A stretch of 9,094 bases of DNA from Candidatus Woesearchaeota archaeon (lineage in GTDB: Archaea; Nanobdellota; Nanobdellia; Woesearchaeales; DSVV01). The first letter of the stretch is position 1, and the number at the start of each line of letters is the position of its first letter. Made by a program: the position numbers and the translations under genes. The notes beneath the pieces are model-generated. The model had not been told where the DNA came from. It made no database searches and was given only the letters and a program-made list of their open reading frames with translations. Positions 1 through 5,544 of this stretch are shown piece after piece. The stretch spans positions 1 to 9,094 of the forward strand of contig JACQSP010000055.1 of NCBI GenBank assembly GCA_016205905.1. The letters run 5' to 3'.

Positions 1-132
1 TCATCGTACCTCTTACCTCAAACCTCTTACTTCTTACCTTTATTTGTGAACGGTGGACTTCGTCCCTAGTACGAGTTGAGAGCGAAAAACATAGAATTGG
101 CTAAACAAATAAGTTTATTTTTGTTATGAAGT
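1..132. repeat. Repeat-rich flank downstream of the methylthiotransferase gene
   Basis: No gene is visible here. Bases 8-40 are a degenerate pyrimidine-rich iteration of the unit CCTCTTAC (8-18, 22-31, 31-40). Bases 50-115 are one copy of a dispersed repeat whose second copy lies at 5732-5830. The shared core is acggNggactNcgtccc (50-66 and 5732-5748, 15 of 17 bases identical), followed by ttgagagc, an A-rich stretch with attgg, and taaacaaata. The small hairpin ggac-ttc-gtcc sits in the core. What the repeat does is unknown. Confidence 0.6.
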
Positions 133-1455
133 TTATTTTATTATTTCTCCTCTTAAATCATATTTAGTTACTTTAAATATTTTTACTTTGACTACGTCGC
201 CAATCTTAAGCTTTCCATCCTTGTTCTCAACAACGACTGGCTTGTATGCAAAATTTCTCCCTACAACTGATTCTGTTTCTTCTTTGCCAATCTCATCAAT
301 TAAGATTTCACCCTGCCATTTCAGCCATGATTTGTTGTGCTCATAGCCAATAAAATCAAACACTTGGCTAAGTTTTCTGGACCTGTCTTTTATTAAACTG
401 CCTGGCAATTGCGGCAATGATGCTGCAACTGTCTTCGGCCTTGCGCAGTATTTTGAGCGGTTTAACACATCTGGCTTTATTTCTTTAAGCAGTTTTATTG
501 AATCTTCAAATTGTTCATCTGTTTCTCCAGGATAACCAACAATAATATCTGTTGCTAACGTGATGTTAGGTATTGAAATTCTTAGTTTAGTAATTATTTC
601 TTTGAACTCTTCTATGGTGTATTTTCTGTTCATATCTTTTAGAATGAAATTGTTACCAGACTGGACAGGGATATGAATGAACTGAAACATTTTTTCATTT
701 TGAAGAATAGGAATTAACTGGCCTATATATAATTTAATATGATCTGGATTACCCATTCCTAAACGTATCTTAAAATTTCCTTTTAATGCAATAAGTTCTT
801 TAAGCAAGTCAATTATTGTTAGATTACATTTGGCTGTGGTGTTGTTTTTAGTATCTGTTTTGCTGTCGAAATCCTTGCCATAAACAGCTGTGTCCTGTGC
901 TGTCAGCCATATTTCTTTCACACCATCTTTTATTGCCTGTTTTGCTTGACAGATGATTGCTTCTTTATTATAGCTGATTAACTCAAACCTTGCTGCCTTT
1001 GTTTTGCAATAAGTGCAATTGCCTAAACATCCCTGGCAGATAGGTATAATTTCTATAATGTGATTTTTTCTTATTTTCGGCAGATTTAATCTTGGATTAA
1101 GTTCTTTTGCGATTAATTTGACGATGTTCCCAGACAAAGTTTCTTCAACAATTTCATGGATATGAGTTAACTGTGTTGTGCCTATTAAACTATACTCGCT
1201 TAATTTTTCAGGATCTGTCTGGGCAATACATCCTGCAATAACAACCAGCTTATTCTTTTCTTTTAGTTTGTTTAATAAATTCCAGAAATGCGCTTCTGTT
1301 GCATGCTTGACTGTGCAGGAATTGACAATGACTAAATCAGCCTCATCTACTGTTTTAACCATCTTAAACTTATGTTTTTCCAATAAACCTGACATTACTT
1401 CAGAGTCTGATATGTTTAATGAACATCCGAATGTTAGAATGCATATTCTCGTCAT
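133..1455 (-). CDS. tRNA N6-threonylcarbamoyladenosine (t6A37) methylthiotransferase, archaeal MtaB/CDKAL1 type
   Basis: This radical-SAM enzyme converts t6A at position 37 of ANN-decoding tRNAs to ms2t6A in the cytoplasm, using two [4Fe-4S] clusters. In the 440-aa form the N-terminal UPF0004 domain has its three cluster cysteines at C11 (FGCSLN), C47 (NSCTVK) and C76 (AGCIAQ). The radical-SAM motif CLGNCTYC gives C143, C147 and C150. A C-terminal TRAM-like RNA-binding domain spans about 380-440. All six cysteines are present, so it should be active. The frame stays open upstream to another ATG at 1512 (19 more residues). I prefer the ATG at 1455 because it starts directly at the family's N-terminal strand (MTRICILTFGC) and because a TATA-like box lies at 1478-1485, the right distance for a leaderless transcript. 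The family assignment is strong. Assignment to t6A rather than i6A rests on archaeal family membership. Confidence 0.93.
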   Translation of the reverse strand: MTRICILTFGCSLNISDSEVMSGLLEKHKFKMVKTVDEADLVIVNSCTVKHATEAHFWNLLNKLKEKNKLVVIAGCIAQTDPEKLSEYSLIGTTQLTHIHEIVEETLSGNIVKLIAKELNPRLNLPKIRKNHIIEIIPICQGCLGNCTYCKTKAARFELISYNKEAIICQAKQAIKDGVKEIWLTAQDTAVYGKDFDSKTDTKNNTTAKCNLTIIDLLKELIALKGNFKIRLGMGNPDHIKLYIGQLIPILQNEKMFQFIHIPVQSGNNFILKDMNRKYTIEEFKEIITKLRISIPNITLATDIIVGYPGETDEQFEDSIKLLKEIKPDVLNRSKYCARPKTVAASLPQLPGSLIKDRSRKLSQVFDFIGYEHNKSWLKWQGEILIDEIGKEETESVVGRNFAYKPVVVENKDGKLKIGDVVKVKIFKVTKYDLRGEIIK

Positions 1456-1477
1456 TTTAGAAAGAAGATTATATGGG

Positions 1478-1485
1478 TTTTTAAA
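1478..1485 (-). promoter_or_regulatory. TATA box of the methylthiotransferase gene
   Basis: The minus strand reads TTTAAAAA here, centred about 26 nt before the ATG at 1455. No Shine-Dalgarno precedes that ATG. The geometry fits an archaeal promoter giving a leaderless mRNA, and it argues against the upstream ATG at 1512. Confidence 0.5.
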
Positions 1486-1544
1486 GGTTCGTGTTAATTT
1501 GGCTTCATCCATTTAATCGATTTCTTAAAATTTGTTGAGTTTCT

Positions 1545-1661
1545 GCAAAAAATAACAACAACAATGGCAGCAGACGGTCAAATTCCTTTGGAATTTGCCC
1601 TATGCGACATCCCGTATGGAGCAACCCCTGTCGCATCTGCGCCATTGTTGTTATTTTTTGC
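1545..1661. repeat. 117-bp branched inverted repeat (three-way-junction element)
   Basis: The outer arms at 1545-1574 and 1636-1661 are complementary over about 26 bp, apart from one extra ACA triplet and one extra A in the left arm. Inside are two further perfect hairpins: 1579-1586 with 1590-1597 (8 bp, TTT loop) and 1602-1609 with 1629-1636 (8 bp, 19-nt loop). The whole can fold as a three-way junction on either strand. It lies between the HAD gene and the methylthiotransferase gene. It could be a MITE-like element, a structured RNA or a processing signal; the sequence alone does not decide. A 95-codon open frame crosses it (1505-1792) but overlaps the HAD gene and resembles no protein. 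Confidence 0.8.
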
Positions 1662-1772
1662 TTATACTTTATTTTTTCAAAATATGAGAATTTTTGGATG
1701 AAGCCTGTTAATTTTAGTAAGCATTGTGCTTTGGATATGTTAAATTTTTGATATGTTAAATAGTATACAGCA

Positions 1773-2432
1773 TTAATTAACAGATGAATCATTAATTTTT
1801 ACGAGAAGCTTTGGAAGTTCAGTTAAGTTTTCAACAACATAATCTGCCCCTGCTTCTTTCAGCTTTTGTTTTTGGAAAGTATTTGTTACTCCTATACATT
1901 TCATGCCTGCTCTTTTCGCTGATATGACGCCGTTGATGGCATCCTCTATCACAACACATTCTTTAGGAGAGCTGTTTAATCTCTTTGCAGCAAGAAGATA
2001 TATCTGCGGGTTTGGTTTTGAATGCACAACATCATTTGCTGTGGTAAATGAATCGAAATAAATATCTATACCAAACAAAGATAAATTTCTTTTCATGATA
2101 TGATGACTCGCAGATGTCGCGATACCTATTTTAAACCCACTTTTTTTTAATTTTATAAGTATATTTTTAACTCCTGAAAAAAGAGTCATTTTTGAGAAAT
2201 CAACTAATTCTTCTTTCCTTTTTGCATCCAATTCTGGATTTATATTCAAGCCATATTTTTCCTTAAAAACCAACAGAATTTCAACAGTTTTCATACCAGC
2301 AAAAGAAAGATATAATTTTTTAGTAAATTTCTTGAATCCTTTCTCTTCTAATAGCTTTTTCCATGCAGTATAATGCAGTTTCATGGTGTCAACAAGCACA
2401 CCATCCATATCAAAGATAATTGTGGTTATCAT
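1773..2432 (-). CDS. HAD-superfamily hydrolase, beta-phosphoglucomutase/phosphatase-like
   Basis: This 219-aa protein is a cytoplasmic haloacid-dehalogenase-fold phosphatase or phosphomutase. Motif I is FDMDGVLVDT with the nucleophile D8 and acid/base D10. Motif II is ATSAS (T106/S107). Motif III includes K139 in HSKPNP, and motif IV is VIEDAINGV with E163 and D164 binding magnesium. Residues about 15-85 form a helical C1-type cap. The layout and length (about 220 aa) match the beta-PGM/phosphoglycolate phosphatase subfamily, and D8/D10 fall at the same positions as in beta-phosphoglucomutase. Substrate cannot be told from sequence: a sugar phosphate, phosphoglycolate or a damaged metabolite are all possible. 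A TATA-like box about 27 nt upstream with no clear Shine-Dalgarno suggests a leaderless mRNA. The neighbours give no pathway clue. Confidence 0.9.
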   Translation of the reverse strand: MITTIIFDMDGVLVDTMKLHYTAWKKLLEEKGFKKFTKKLYLSFAGMKTVEILLVFKEKYGLNINPELDAKRKEELVDFSKMTLFSGVKNILIKLKKSGFKIGIATSASHHIMKRNLSLFGIDIYFDSFTTANDVVHSKPNPQIYLLAAKRLNSSPKECVVIEDAINGVISAKRAGMKCIGVTNTFQKQKLKEAGADYVVENLTELPKLLVKINDSSVN

Positions 2433-2455
2433 AAGATTTCCTTGTAATGAAGAGA

Positions 2456-2463
2456 TATATAAA
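2456..2463 (-). promoter_or_regulatory. TATA box of the HAD hydrolase gene
   Basis: The minus strand reads TTTATATA, centred about 27 nt before the ATG at 2432. The spacing fits an archaeal promoter with transcription starting at or next to the start codon. Confidence 0.5.
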
Positions 2464-2507
2464 ACTTTATAAATTATTATTGATTCTCTTGTTAAAAACT
2501 TGTTGAA

Positions 2508-2542
2508 AGTGACTTATTGATTGTTTTAATAATATGGTCACT
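2508..2542 (+). promoter_or_regulatory. Dyad around the putative FKBP promoter
   Basis: The arms agtgac (2508-2513) and gtcact (2537-2542) are perfectly complementary, with an inner ttatt/aataa pairing. The AT-rich stretch ttttaataatat (2524-2535) inside the dyad is the best TATA candidate for the gene starting at 2593. It would put the transcript start near 2555 and leave a short leader containing the ribosome site. A symmetric site over a TATA box could be an operator, but this is an inference. Confidence 0.35.
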
Positions 2543-2577
2543 AAACCAAGCTCAAAAAAAGTTAAGTTTAAACTATT

Positions 2578-2583
2578 AAGGAG
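2578..2583 (+). promoter_or_regulatory. Shine-Dalgarno that fixes the FKBP start
   Basis: AAGGAG lies 9 nt before the ATG at 2593 and complements the 3' end of archaeal 16S rRNA. It selects ATG 2593 over the in-frame TTG at 2584, which directly abuts the site. Confidence 0.7.
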
Positions 2584-2592
2584 TTGAATTTA

Positions 2593-3066
2593 ATGGCAAA
2601 AAAAAATGAGAATAATACAGATAATAAAAGTACAAACAATAGAAGTGTTGAAGCAGGCTCAAAAGTCAGCGTTGAATATACCGGCACATTTGATAACGGC
2701 GAGAAATTTGACAGCTCTGATGGCAGAGAGCCTCTGAAATTTGAGGTTGATGCTAAACAGGTTATAAAAGGGTTTAATGATGCAGTCAAAGGCATGAAAC
2801 TTAATGAGGAAAAAACAATCAGAATTGAGCCAAAAGAGGGTTATGGCGAACCTAATCCTGCTCTTGTCAGAGATGTTCCAAAAAATAAGCTTCCAGAAAA
2901 CCTTGAACCTAAGATTGGAATGGTTTTAAGCTTACAATCTCCTGAGGGAAAAACATTTGGCGCAAGAATTTGCGAAGTAAATAAAGATACTTTCAAGATT
3001 GACCTTAATCATCCTTTAGCTGGGAAAGCATTGAATTTTAGGATAAAAGTTGTAGCGATTGAATAG
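2593..3066 (+). CDS. FKBP-type peptidyl-prolyl cis-trans isomerase, SlyD-like with insert-in-flap domain
   Basis: This is a 157-aa cytoplasmic prolyl isomerase and chaperone. The FKBP fold begins near residue 18 (VEAGSKVSVEYTGTF) after a hydrophilic, Asn/Lys-rich N-terminal tail of about 17 residues. Active-site residues visible are Y29, F39-D40, V57-I58 (QVIKGF) and Y84 (EGYGE). Residues about 88-137 form the insert-in-flap chaperone domain. The strand after it carries the SlyD hallmark NHPLAGKALNF (139-149). There is no signal peptide or membrane segment, and no His/Cys-rich metal-binding tail as in E. coli SlyD, matching short archaeal FKBPs. The gene has a strong Shine-Dalgarno. It is the first of three plus-strand genes, but gaps of 91 and 100 nt suggest separate transcripts. 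Confidence 0.95.
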   Translation: MAKKNENNTDNKSTNNRSVEAGSKVSVEYTGTFDNGEKFDSSDGREPLKFEVDAKQVIKGFNDAVKGMKLNEEKTIRIEPKEGYGEPNPALVRDVPKNKLPENLEPKIGMVLSLQSPEGKTFGARICEVNKDTFKIDLNHPLAGKALNFRIKVVAIE

Positions 3067-3157
3067 GCACAAATTAAGGGAAGTAACTAGCTTAATCATG
3101 TAGAAATAAGTAAAAAAATAAATATAAGTATCACTATTCATTCAAATTGGTGAAAAA

Positions 3158-3334
3158 ATGGCAGATAAAGAACAAATAAAGACCAATGCATTACTAGCTC
3201 CCTGCTGTGAGAAGTGTCTCAAATGGAGCCAATTTCAGGAGAAATGCTGGGTATTTTGGCATGGAAAAAAAGAGTGCTCTCAAAAGGTTGAAAATCAAGA
3301 TGAATGGGATTATGAAAAGTTATTATTAAGATAG
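3158..3334 (+). CDS. Small cysteine-rich protein (58 aa), putative zinc-binding
   Basis: The ATG at 3158 opens a 58-codon frame ending in TAG at 3334. A GGTGA ribosome site (3149-3153) lies 4 nt upstream, and an AT-rich TATA-like stretch (about 3115-3127) sits at promoter distance. The protein has C16, C17, C20, C30, H35 and C40, giving C-C-x2-C-x9-C-x4-H-x4-C, with W23, W31, W34 and W50 around them. This spacing could bind one zinc ion or an Fe-S cluster. There is no signal peptide, so a cytoplasmic location is expected. I do not recognise a named family. The good ribosome site, the patterned cysteines and its place in a plus-strand gene row argue that it is real. Function is unknown. Confidence 0.75.
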   Translation: MADKEQIKTNALLAPCCEKCLKWSQFQEKCWVFWHGKKECSQKVENQDEWDYEKLLLR

Positions 3335-3373
3335 AGGTTTATTTTATTTAGCTTTTTAGAATTATGTTTTATA

Positions 3374-3423
3374 TTATTTGTTTGCAGAATAAGTTATTTG
3401 TTTGTAGATTGTATTATTTGTTT
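3374..3423. repeat. 20-bp tandem repeat, 2.5 copies
   Basis: The unit TTATTTGTTTGNAGANTNNN occurs at 3374-3393 and 3394-3413, and a half unit (TTATTTGTTT) follows at 3414-3423. It ends 11 nt before the ATG of the DUF192 gene, so it fills that gene's promoter region. It may be replication slippage or repeated binding sites. Confidence 0.85.
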
Positions 3424-3434
3424 AAAAAAGTGCA

Positions 3435-3767
3435 ATGATAAAAAATATTACTAAAAATAAAATAATTGCGGAAGAATATGTTCTTTGCGATTCTTTCTTC
3501 TCAAAATTAAGAGGATTGATGTTTTCTAAAAGAAAACCTCTTGTTTTTGTATTTGACGACGAGCAATATATTAATCTGCACATGTGGTTTGTGTTTTTCC
3601 CTATTGATGTTGTATTATTAGACAAAGATAAGAAAGTTGTTGAGATAAAAGAAAAGTTTAAGCCGTTTACATTCTTCAATTCGAAGAATAGAGCAAAGTT
3701 TGTGCTAGAACTGCATAACGGCGCTGTTAAAGATTGCAAAATAGAGGTTAATGATATAATCTTCTGA
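3435..3767 (+). CDS. DUF192 family protein
   Basis: This 110-aa protein matches the DUF192 pattern: RGLMF at 26-30, a hydrophobic strand PLVFVFDD (35-42), the core HMWFVFFPIDVVLLDKD (49-65; family form MWMxNTxxPLDxxFxD), KVVEI (67-71), and LELHNG near the end (91-96). The biochemical role of the family is unsettled. Many bacterial members are exported, but this copy has no signal peptide and starts almost at the domain, so it is probably cytoplasmic. An in-frame TAA at 3423-3425 rules out a longer ORF. No Shine-Dalgarno is visible, and the upstream region consists of the 20-bp tandem repeat. The stop overlaps the left arm of an inverted repeat (3766-3860). Confidence 0.88.
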   Translation: MIKNITKNKIIAEEYVLCDSFFSKLRGLMFSKRKPLVFVFDDEQYINLHMWFVFFPIDVVLLDKDKKVVEIKEKFKPFTFFNSKNRAKFVLELHNGAVKDCKIEVNDIIF

Positions 3768-3860
3768 GTCGCCTTAAAATCCAAATCTTATACAAATTTA
3801 GCAGTAATGCAATATATCCAAATTAAGAGGTTACATATTGAATTATTCTTTAGGCGACTC
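3766..3860. repeat. 95-bp inverted repeat between convergent genes
   Basis: gagtcgcct at 3766-3774 is perfectly complementary to aggcgactc at 3852-3860, and pairing resumes with AAA/TTT just inside after one unpaired T. The left arm begins in the stop codon of the DUF192 gene, and the right arm ends 33 nt before the stop of the convergent phosphatidyltransferase gene. It could act as a bidirectional 3'-end structure or be a small mobile element. The 77-nt interior shows no further strong structure. Confidence 0.7.
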
Positions 3861-3893
3861 GTAAGATATAATCTAATTTAATCCTTTTTGTTC

Positions 3894-4520
3894 TTAGGGT
3901 TTTCGCCAAAGTTGACTATTAGACTTATTACTATACTTTTTCTTAGAAAACTCTGCAAAAAAGGATGTTGTGGTGGGTTTTTTGTTTTTAAGCAGTTTTA
4001 TGCTAGTTTCAATGATTGTGAATAATATAAGGATTGTTAAGAGATATAACATCCATTCATACGGCTTGTAAAGCACAAATAAAATAATTACTACAAAAAT
4101 CATGAAAAAAGAGGATTTAGCAGACCACAAATGAAGGCCTGTTTTTTTGGTTGAGAGAACATATTGTATATACAAACTAATCAAAAATGCAAAGTAAATT
4201 AATACAAATAAGTACCAATTCTTGATTAAAAATTCTGGCAGCAGCCAATACAGCCAAAACACTAATGATAATAAAATAACATCATCAGCAATGCTGTCTA
4301 ATCTTGCGCCAAATAATGACGTTTGGTTTAATCTTCTGGCAAAGTAGCCGTCCAATATATCGGTTAATCCAGCCAAAAGAAATAAAATAACAAAAATATA
4401 TTTTTGCTGTGTATAAGCAAAATAAAACAAAAATGGCACTAAAATAATTCTTGAAAAGGTGATTAAATTAGGTATTTTCTTTAAATTATTAAAAAATAGT
4501 AGAATATTAATCTTATTCAT
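3894..4520 (-). CDS. CDP-alcohol phosphatidyltransferase family membrane enzyme
   Basis: This integral membrane enzyme transfers a phospholipid (in archaea usually archaetidyl) group from a CDP-activated lipid to an alcohol such as glycerol phosphate, inositol phosphate or serine. The signature DGx2ARx8Gx3Dx3D is complete: D57-G58, A61-R62, G71, D75, D79, preceded by D54. About six membrane helices can be read: 20-36, 41-56, 80-99, 101-122, 135-152 and 155-173. At 208 aa it has the usual length. The acceptor alcohol cannot be assigned; PgsA/archaetidylglycerol-phosphate synthase-like is the nearest guess. The last dozen codons (tail SNKSNSQLWRKP, residues 197-208) are almost entirely a copy of a dispersed intergenic repeat, so the C-terminus was probably rebuilt by repeat insertion after the last helix. 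The gene lies 37 nt behind the small 4558-4764 gene and may be co-transcribed with it. Confidence 0.92.
   Translation of the reverse strand: MNKINILLFFNNLKKIPNLITFSRIILVPFLFYFAYTQQKYIFVILFLLAGLTDILDGYFARRLNQTSLFGARLDSIADDVILLSLVFWLYWLLPEFLIKNWYLFVLIYFAFLISLYIQYVLSTKKTGLHLWSAKSSFFMIFVVIILFVLYKPYEWMLYLLTILILFTIIETSIKLLKNKKPTTTSFFAEFSKKKYSNKSNSQLWRKP
3901..3932. repeat. Dispersed repeat copy inside the 3' end of the phosphatidyltransferase gene
   Basis: This 32-bp stretch matches 4998-5029 at 28 of 32 positions. It encodes residues 197-207 of the phosphatidyltransferase. The same sequence in opposite orientation forms the left arm of the inverted repeat beginning at 4823. Shared blocks are tttcgccaaag, tgact and agacttattact. 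Confidence 0.85.
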
Positions 4521-4557
4521 TGTGAATTATATTTATTGTGAAAAATGACCTTGAAAA

Positions 4558-4764
4558 TTAGTTTGGATATACTATAATAATATCTGGATTGTTTAAGTCA
4601 ACTGTTTCGTTTATTTGGGGCTGCTCTTCCTGAACATCTACTGTTTCTACTGCCAACCCATGCAATTCTTTGTTTAGGTTGATGTCAGTTGAGGAATTTA
4701 ATACTCCACCAAATAGAAAAACCAATGCAATAAAAGCAGCCATGAAATAAAAGGTTATTTTCAT
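4558..4764 (-). CDS. Small membrane-anchored or secreted protein (68 aa)
   Basis: The 68-aa product starts MKITFYFMAAFIALVFLFGG, a lysine followed by an unbroken hydrophobic stretch (residues 4-22), then an acidic, Asn-rich tail ending IIIVYPN. The hydrophobic part is a signal peptide or an uncleaved anchor, so the roughly 45-residue tail should face outward. Two sequons, NSS (23-25) and NET (52-54), could be N-glycosylated. There is no lipobox cysteine. A partial GTGA ribosome site precedes the ATG, with a TATA-like stretch about 40 nt upstream. I recognise no family. Its position 37 nt before the phosphatidyltransferase gene suggests one transcript and possibly an envelope role. Confidence 0.65.
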   Translation of the reverse strand: MKITFYFMAAFIALVFLFGGVLNSSTDINLNKELHGLAVETVDVQEEQPQINETVDLNNPDIIIVYPN

Positions 4765-4822
4765 AATATTTTCACAAGAATATCTTATTGAGAAAGTTAT
4801 TTATTAAGTTTTTGGTTTGTTC

Positions 4823-5031
4823 TAAGTAATAAGTCTGCCCAAAATTTGTCAGCTTTGCTATTATATCTGTTTGTCGTTAGTCGTAGGCCGTTTGTCGTAA
4901 GCTGTTTGTCGTAGACATCATCCTACAATAATTACATATAGTCCGTAGTTCGTTATACGACAGACGACTAACGACCCACGACAAACTCGCTTATTGTTTT
5001 CGCCAAAGCTGACTGGCAGACTTATTACTTA
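4823..5031. repeat. 209-bp inverted-repeat element with GTCGT iterations
   Basis: The arms pair in nested blocks: 4823-4839 with 5015-5031 (17 bp, perfect), 4848-4857 with 5004-5013 (10 bp, perfect), and 4873-4884 with 4964-4975 (12 bp, perfect). The middle carries direct repeats of gtttgtcgt(a) at 4869-4877, 4890-4899 and 4904-4913. The right end overlaps the stop codon of the 91-aa gene (5025-5027). The right arm (4998-5029) is also found at 3901-3932. The structure is that of a foldback or MITE-like element; no protein is encoded. Confidence 0.85.
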
Positions 5032-5300
5032 CGATTTGTTCGATTAATTCTGTTCCACACTTGGTTTGTTCTTAAGAGATTTGGATAACCTTTTAAATTC
5101 CCTATTTTATACAATTTAATTATTTTCTCTCTGCCATTTGGCTGTTTGAGTAATTTATCTATAAACGCATATGCCTTTTCAAATTGTGCATTAATAAATT
5201 GAGTATGAATCTTTTTCCATTTAGTGGGATTGTTTCTAACAAAATGCGCCCATTTTTCTAAATTTTGCATGTGGTTTGTTCTCATTTTTATCATTCCCAT
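5025..5300 (-). CDS. Conserved-looking small hypothetical protein (91 aa)
   Basis: The product is a basic, mostly helical 91-aa protein rich in Trp, Asn and Lys, with a core running EKWAHFVRNNPTKWKKIHTQ (residues 15-34) and no signal peptide, membrane helix or cysteine motif. I do not recognise the family. It could be a small nucleic-acid-binding or structural protein, but nothing proves that. The composition is protein-like and not a shadow of another gene. The start is uncertain: ATGs occur at residues 1, 3, 6 and 11, and only a weak TATA-like stretch lies upstream of the first. The stop codon lies inside the right arm of the 4823-5031 inverted repeat, so the 3' end borders or was created by that element. 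Confidence 0.6.
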   Translation of the reverse strand: MGMIKMRTNHMQNLEKWAHFVRNNPTKWKKIHTQFINAQFEKAYAFIDKLLKQPNGREKIIKLYKIGNLKGYPNLLRTNQVWNRINRTNRK

Positions 5301-5356
5301 TCTGCATTTGTACTTACTTTTTTAGTTTATTATGTCCTGTGAAATATATAAAACTA

Positions 5357-5432
5357 TGGGGTCGCTGGGATTTGAACCCAGAACCACAAGCTCCCGAAGC
5401 TTGAATGCTAAGCCAAGTTACACTACGACCCC
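5357..5432 (-). tRNA. tRNA-Pro (anticodon CGG)
   Basis: The minus strand folds into a 76-nt cloverleaf. The acceptor GGGGTCG/CGACCCC has 7 bp, and the D stem is GTGT/GCAT (2 wobble pairs). The anticodon stem CAAGC/GCTTG encloses loop TTCGGGA, giving anticodon CGG, which reads CCG proline codons. The T arm is CTGGG-TTCAAAT-CCCAG and the discriminator is A73. CCA is not encoded and no intron is present. The first 17 nt plus one upstream base are repeated exactly at 5527-5544, beyond a 93-bp filler, so the region now directly upstream of the gene is the inserted filler. Confidence 0.95.
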
Positions 5433-5433
5433 A

Positions 5434-5526
5434 ATGAATATAATACTATTATCACTTAATGTGACCGAGCAACGAAGTTGCGTAGGTCGCATGATTTTTT
5501 CCGAGGTTTTGATAAAAAGCTCGCAG
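5434..5526 (-). mobile_element. Putative mini-element P next to tRNA-Pro
   Basis: This 93-bp filler separates the intact tRNA-Pro from an exact copy of its 5' end. Read on the minus strand from 5526, it contains gcgagcttttta, then ctcggaaaaaat, a hairpin (5461-5490; gtgacc/ggtcgc with one wobble, gcaac/gttgc, GAA loop) and an AT-rich tail running into the tRNA. The order and the short blocks match the filler beside tRNA-Trp (5886-5994). It encodes no protein. Calling it a mobile element is an inference from the flanking duplication and the second copy. Confidence 0.5.
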
Positions 5527-5544
5527 AGTTACACTACGACCCCA
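5527..5544 (-). repeat. Exact 18-bp copy of the tRNA-Pro 5' end
   Basis: The sequence agttacactacgacccca is identical to 5416-5433. It contains the first 17 nt of tRNA-Pro (acceptor strand, positions 8-9, start of the D arm) plus one upstream base. The rest of the tRNA does not follow, so this is a fragment or a target-site duplication and not a second gene. Confidence 0.9.

Noticed and set aside
1456..1512. Longer form of the methylthiotransferase starting at 1512
   Set aside because: The extra 19 residues lie outside the family domain, and the TATA-like box at 1478-1485 would fall inside the coding region.
1505..1792. Open frame of 95 codons on the minus strand
   Set aside because: It overlaps the end of the HAD gene, runs through the branched inverted repeat and resembles no protein; the frame is open by chance.
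3422..3784. Minus-strand frame of 120 codons opposite the DUF192 gene
   Set aside because: The plus-strand frame matches DUF192 motifs; the minus frame is its shadow.
4869..4986. CRISPR array from the repeated gtttgtcgt units
   Set aside because: The units are only about 10 bp, unevenly spaced, and their complements form the other arm of a foldback; there are no spacers of regular length and no cas genes.
5461..5500. Rho-independent-type terminator (hairpin plus six T) on the plus strand
   Set aside because: No plus-strand gene ends here, and the same hairpin position recurs in the related filler by tRNA-Trp, so it is better read as part of that element.
5527..5544. Second tRNA-Pro gene or half of a split tRNA
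   Set aside because: Only the first 17 nt are present, with no anticodon half or T arm following. The intact gene nearby is complete, so a split-tRNA role is not needed.
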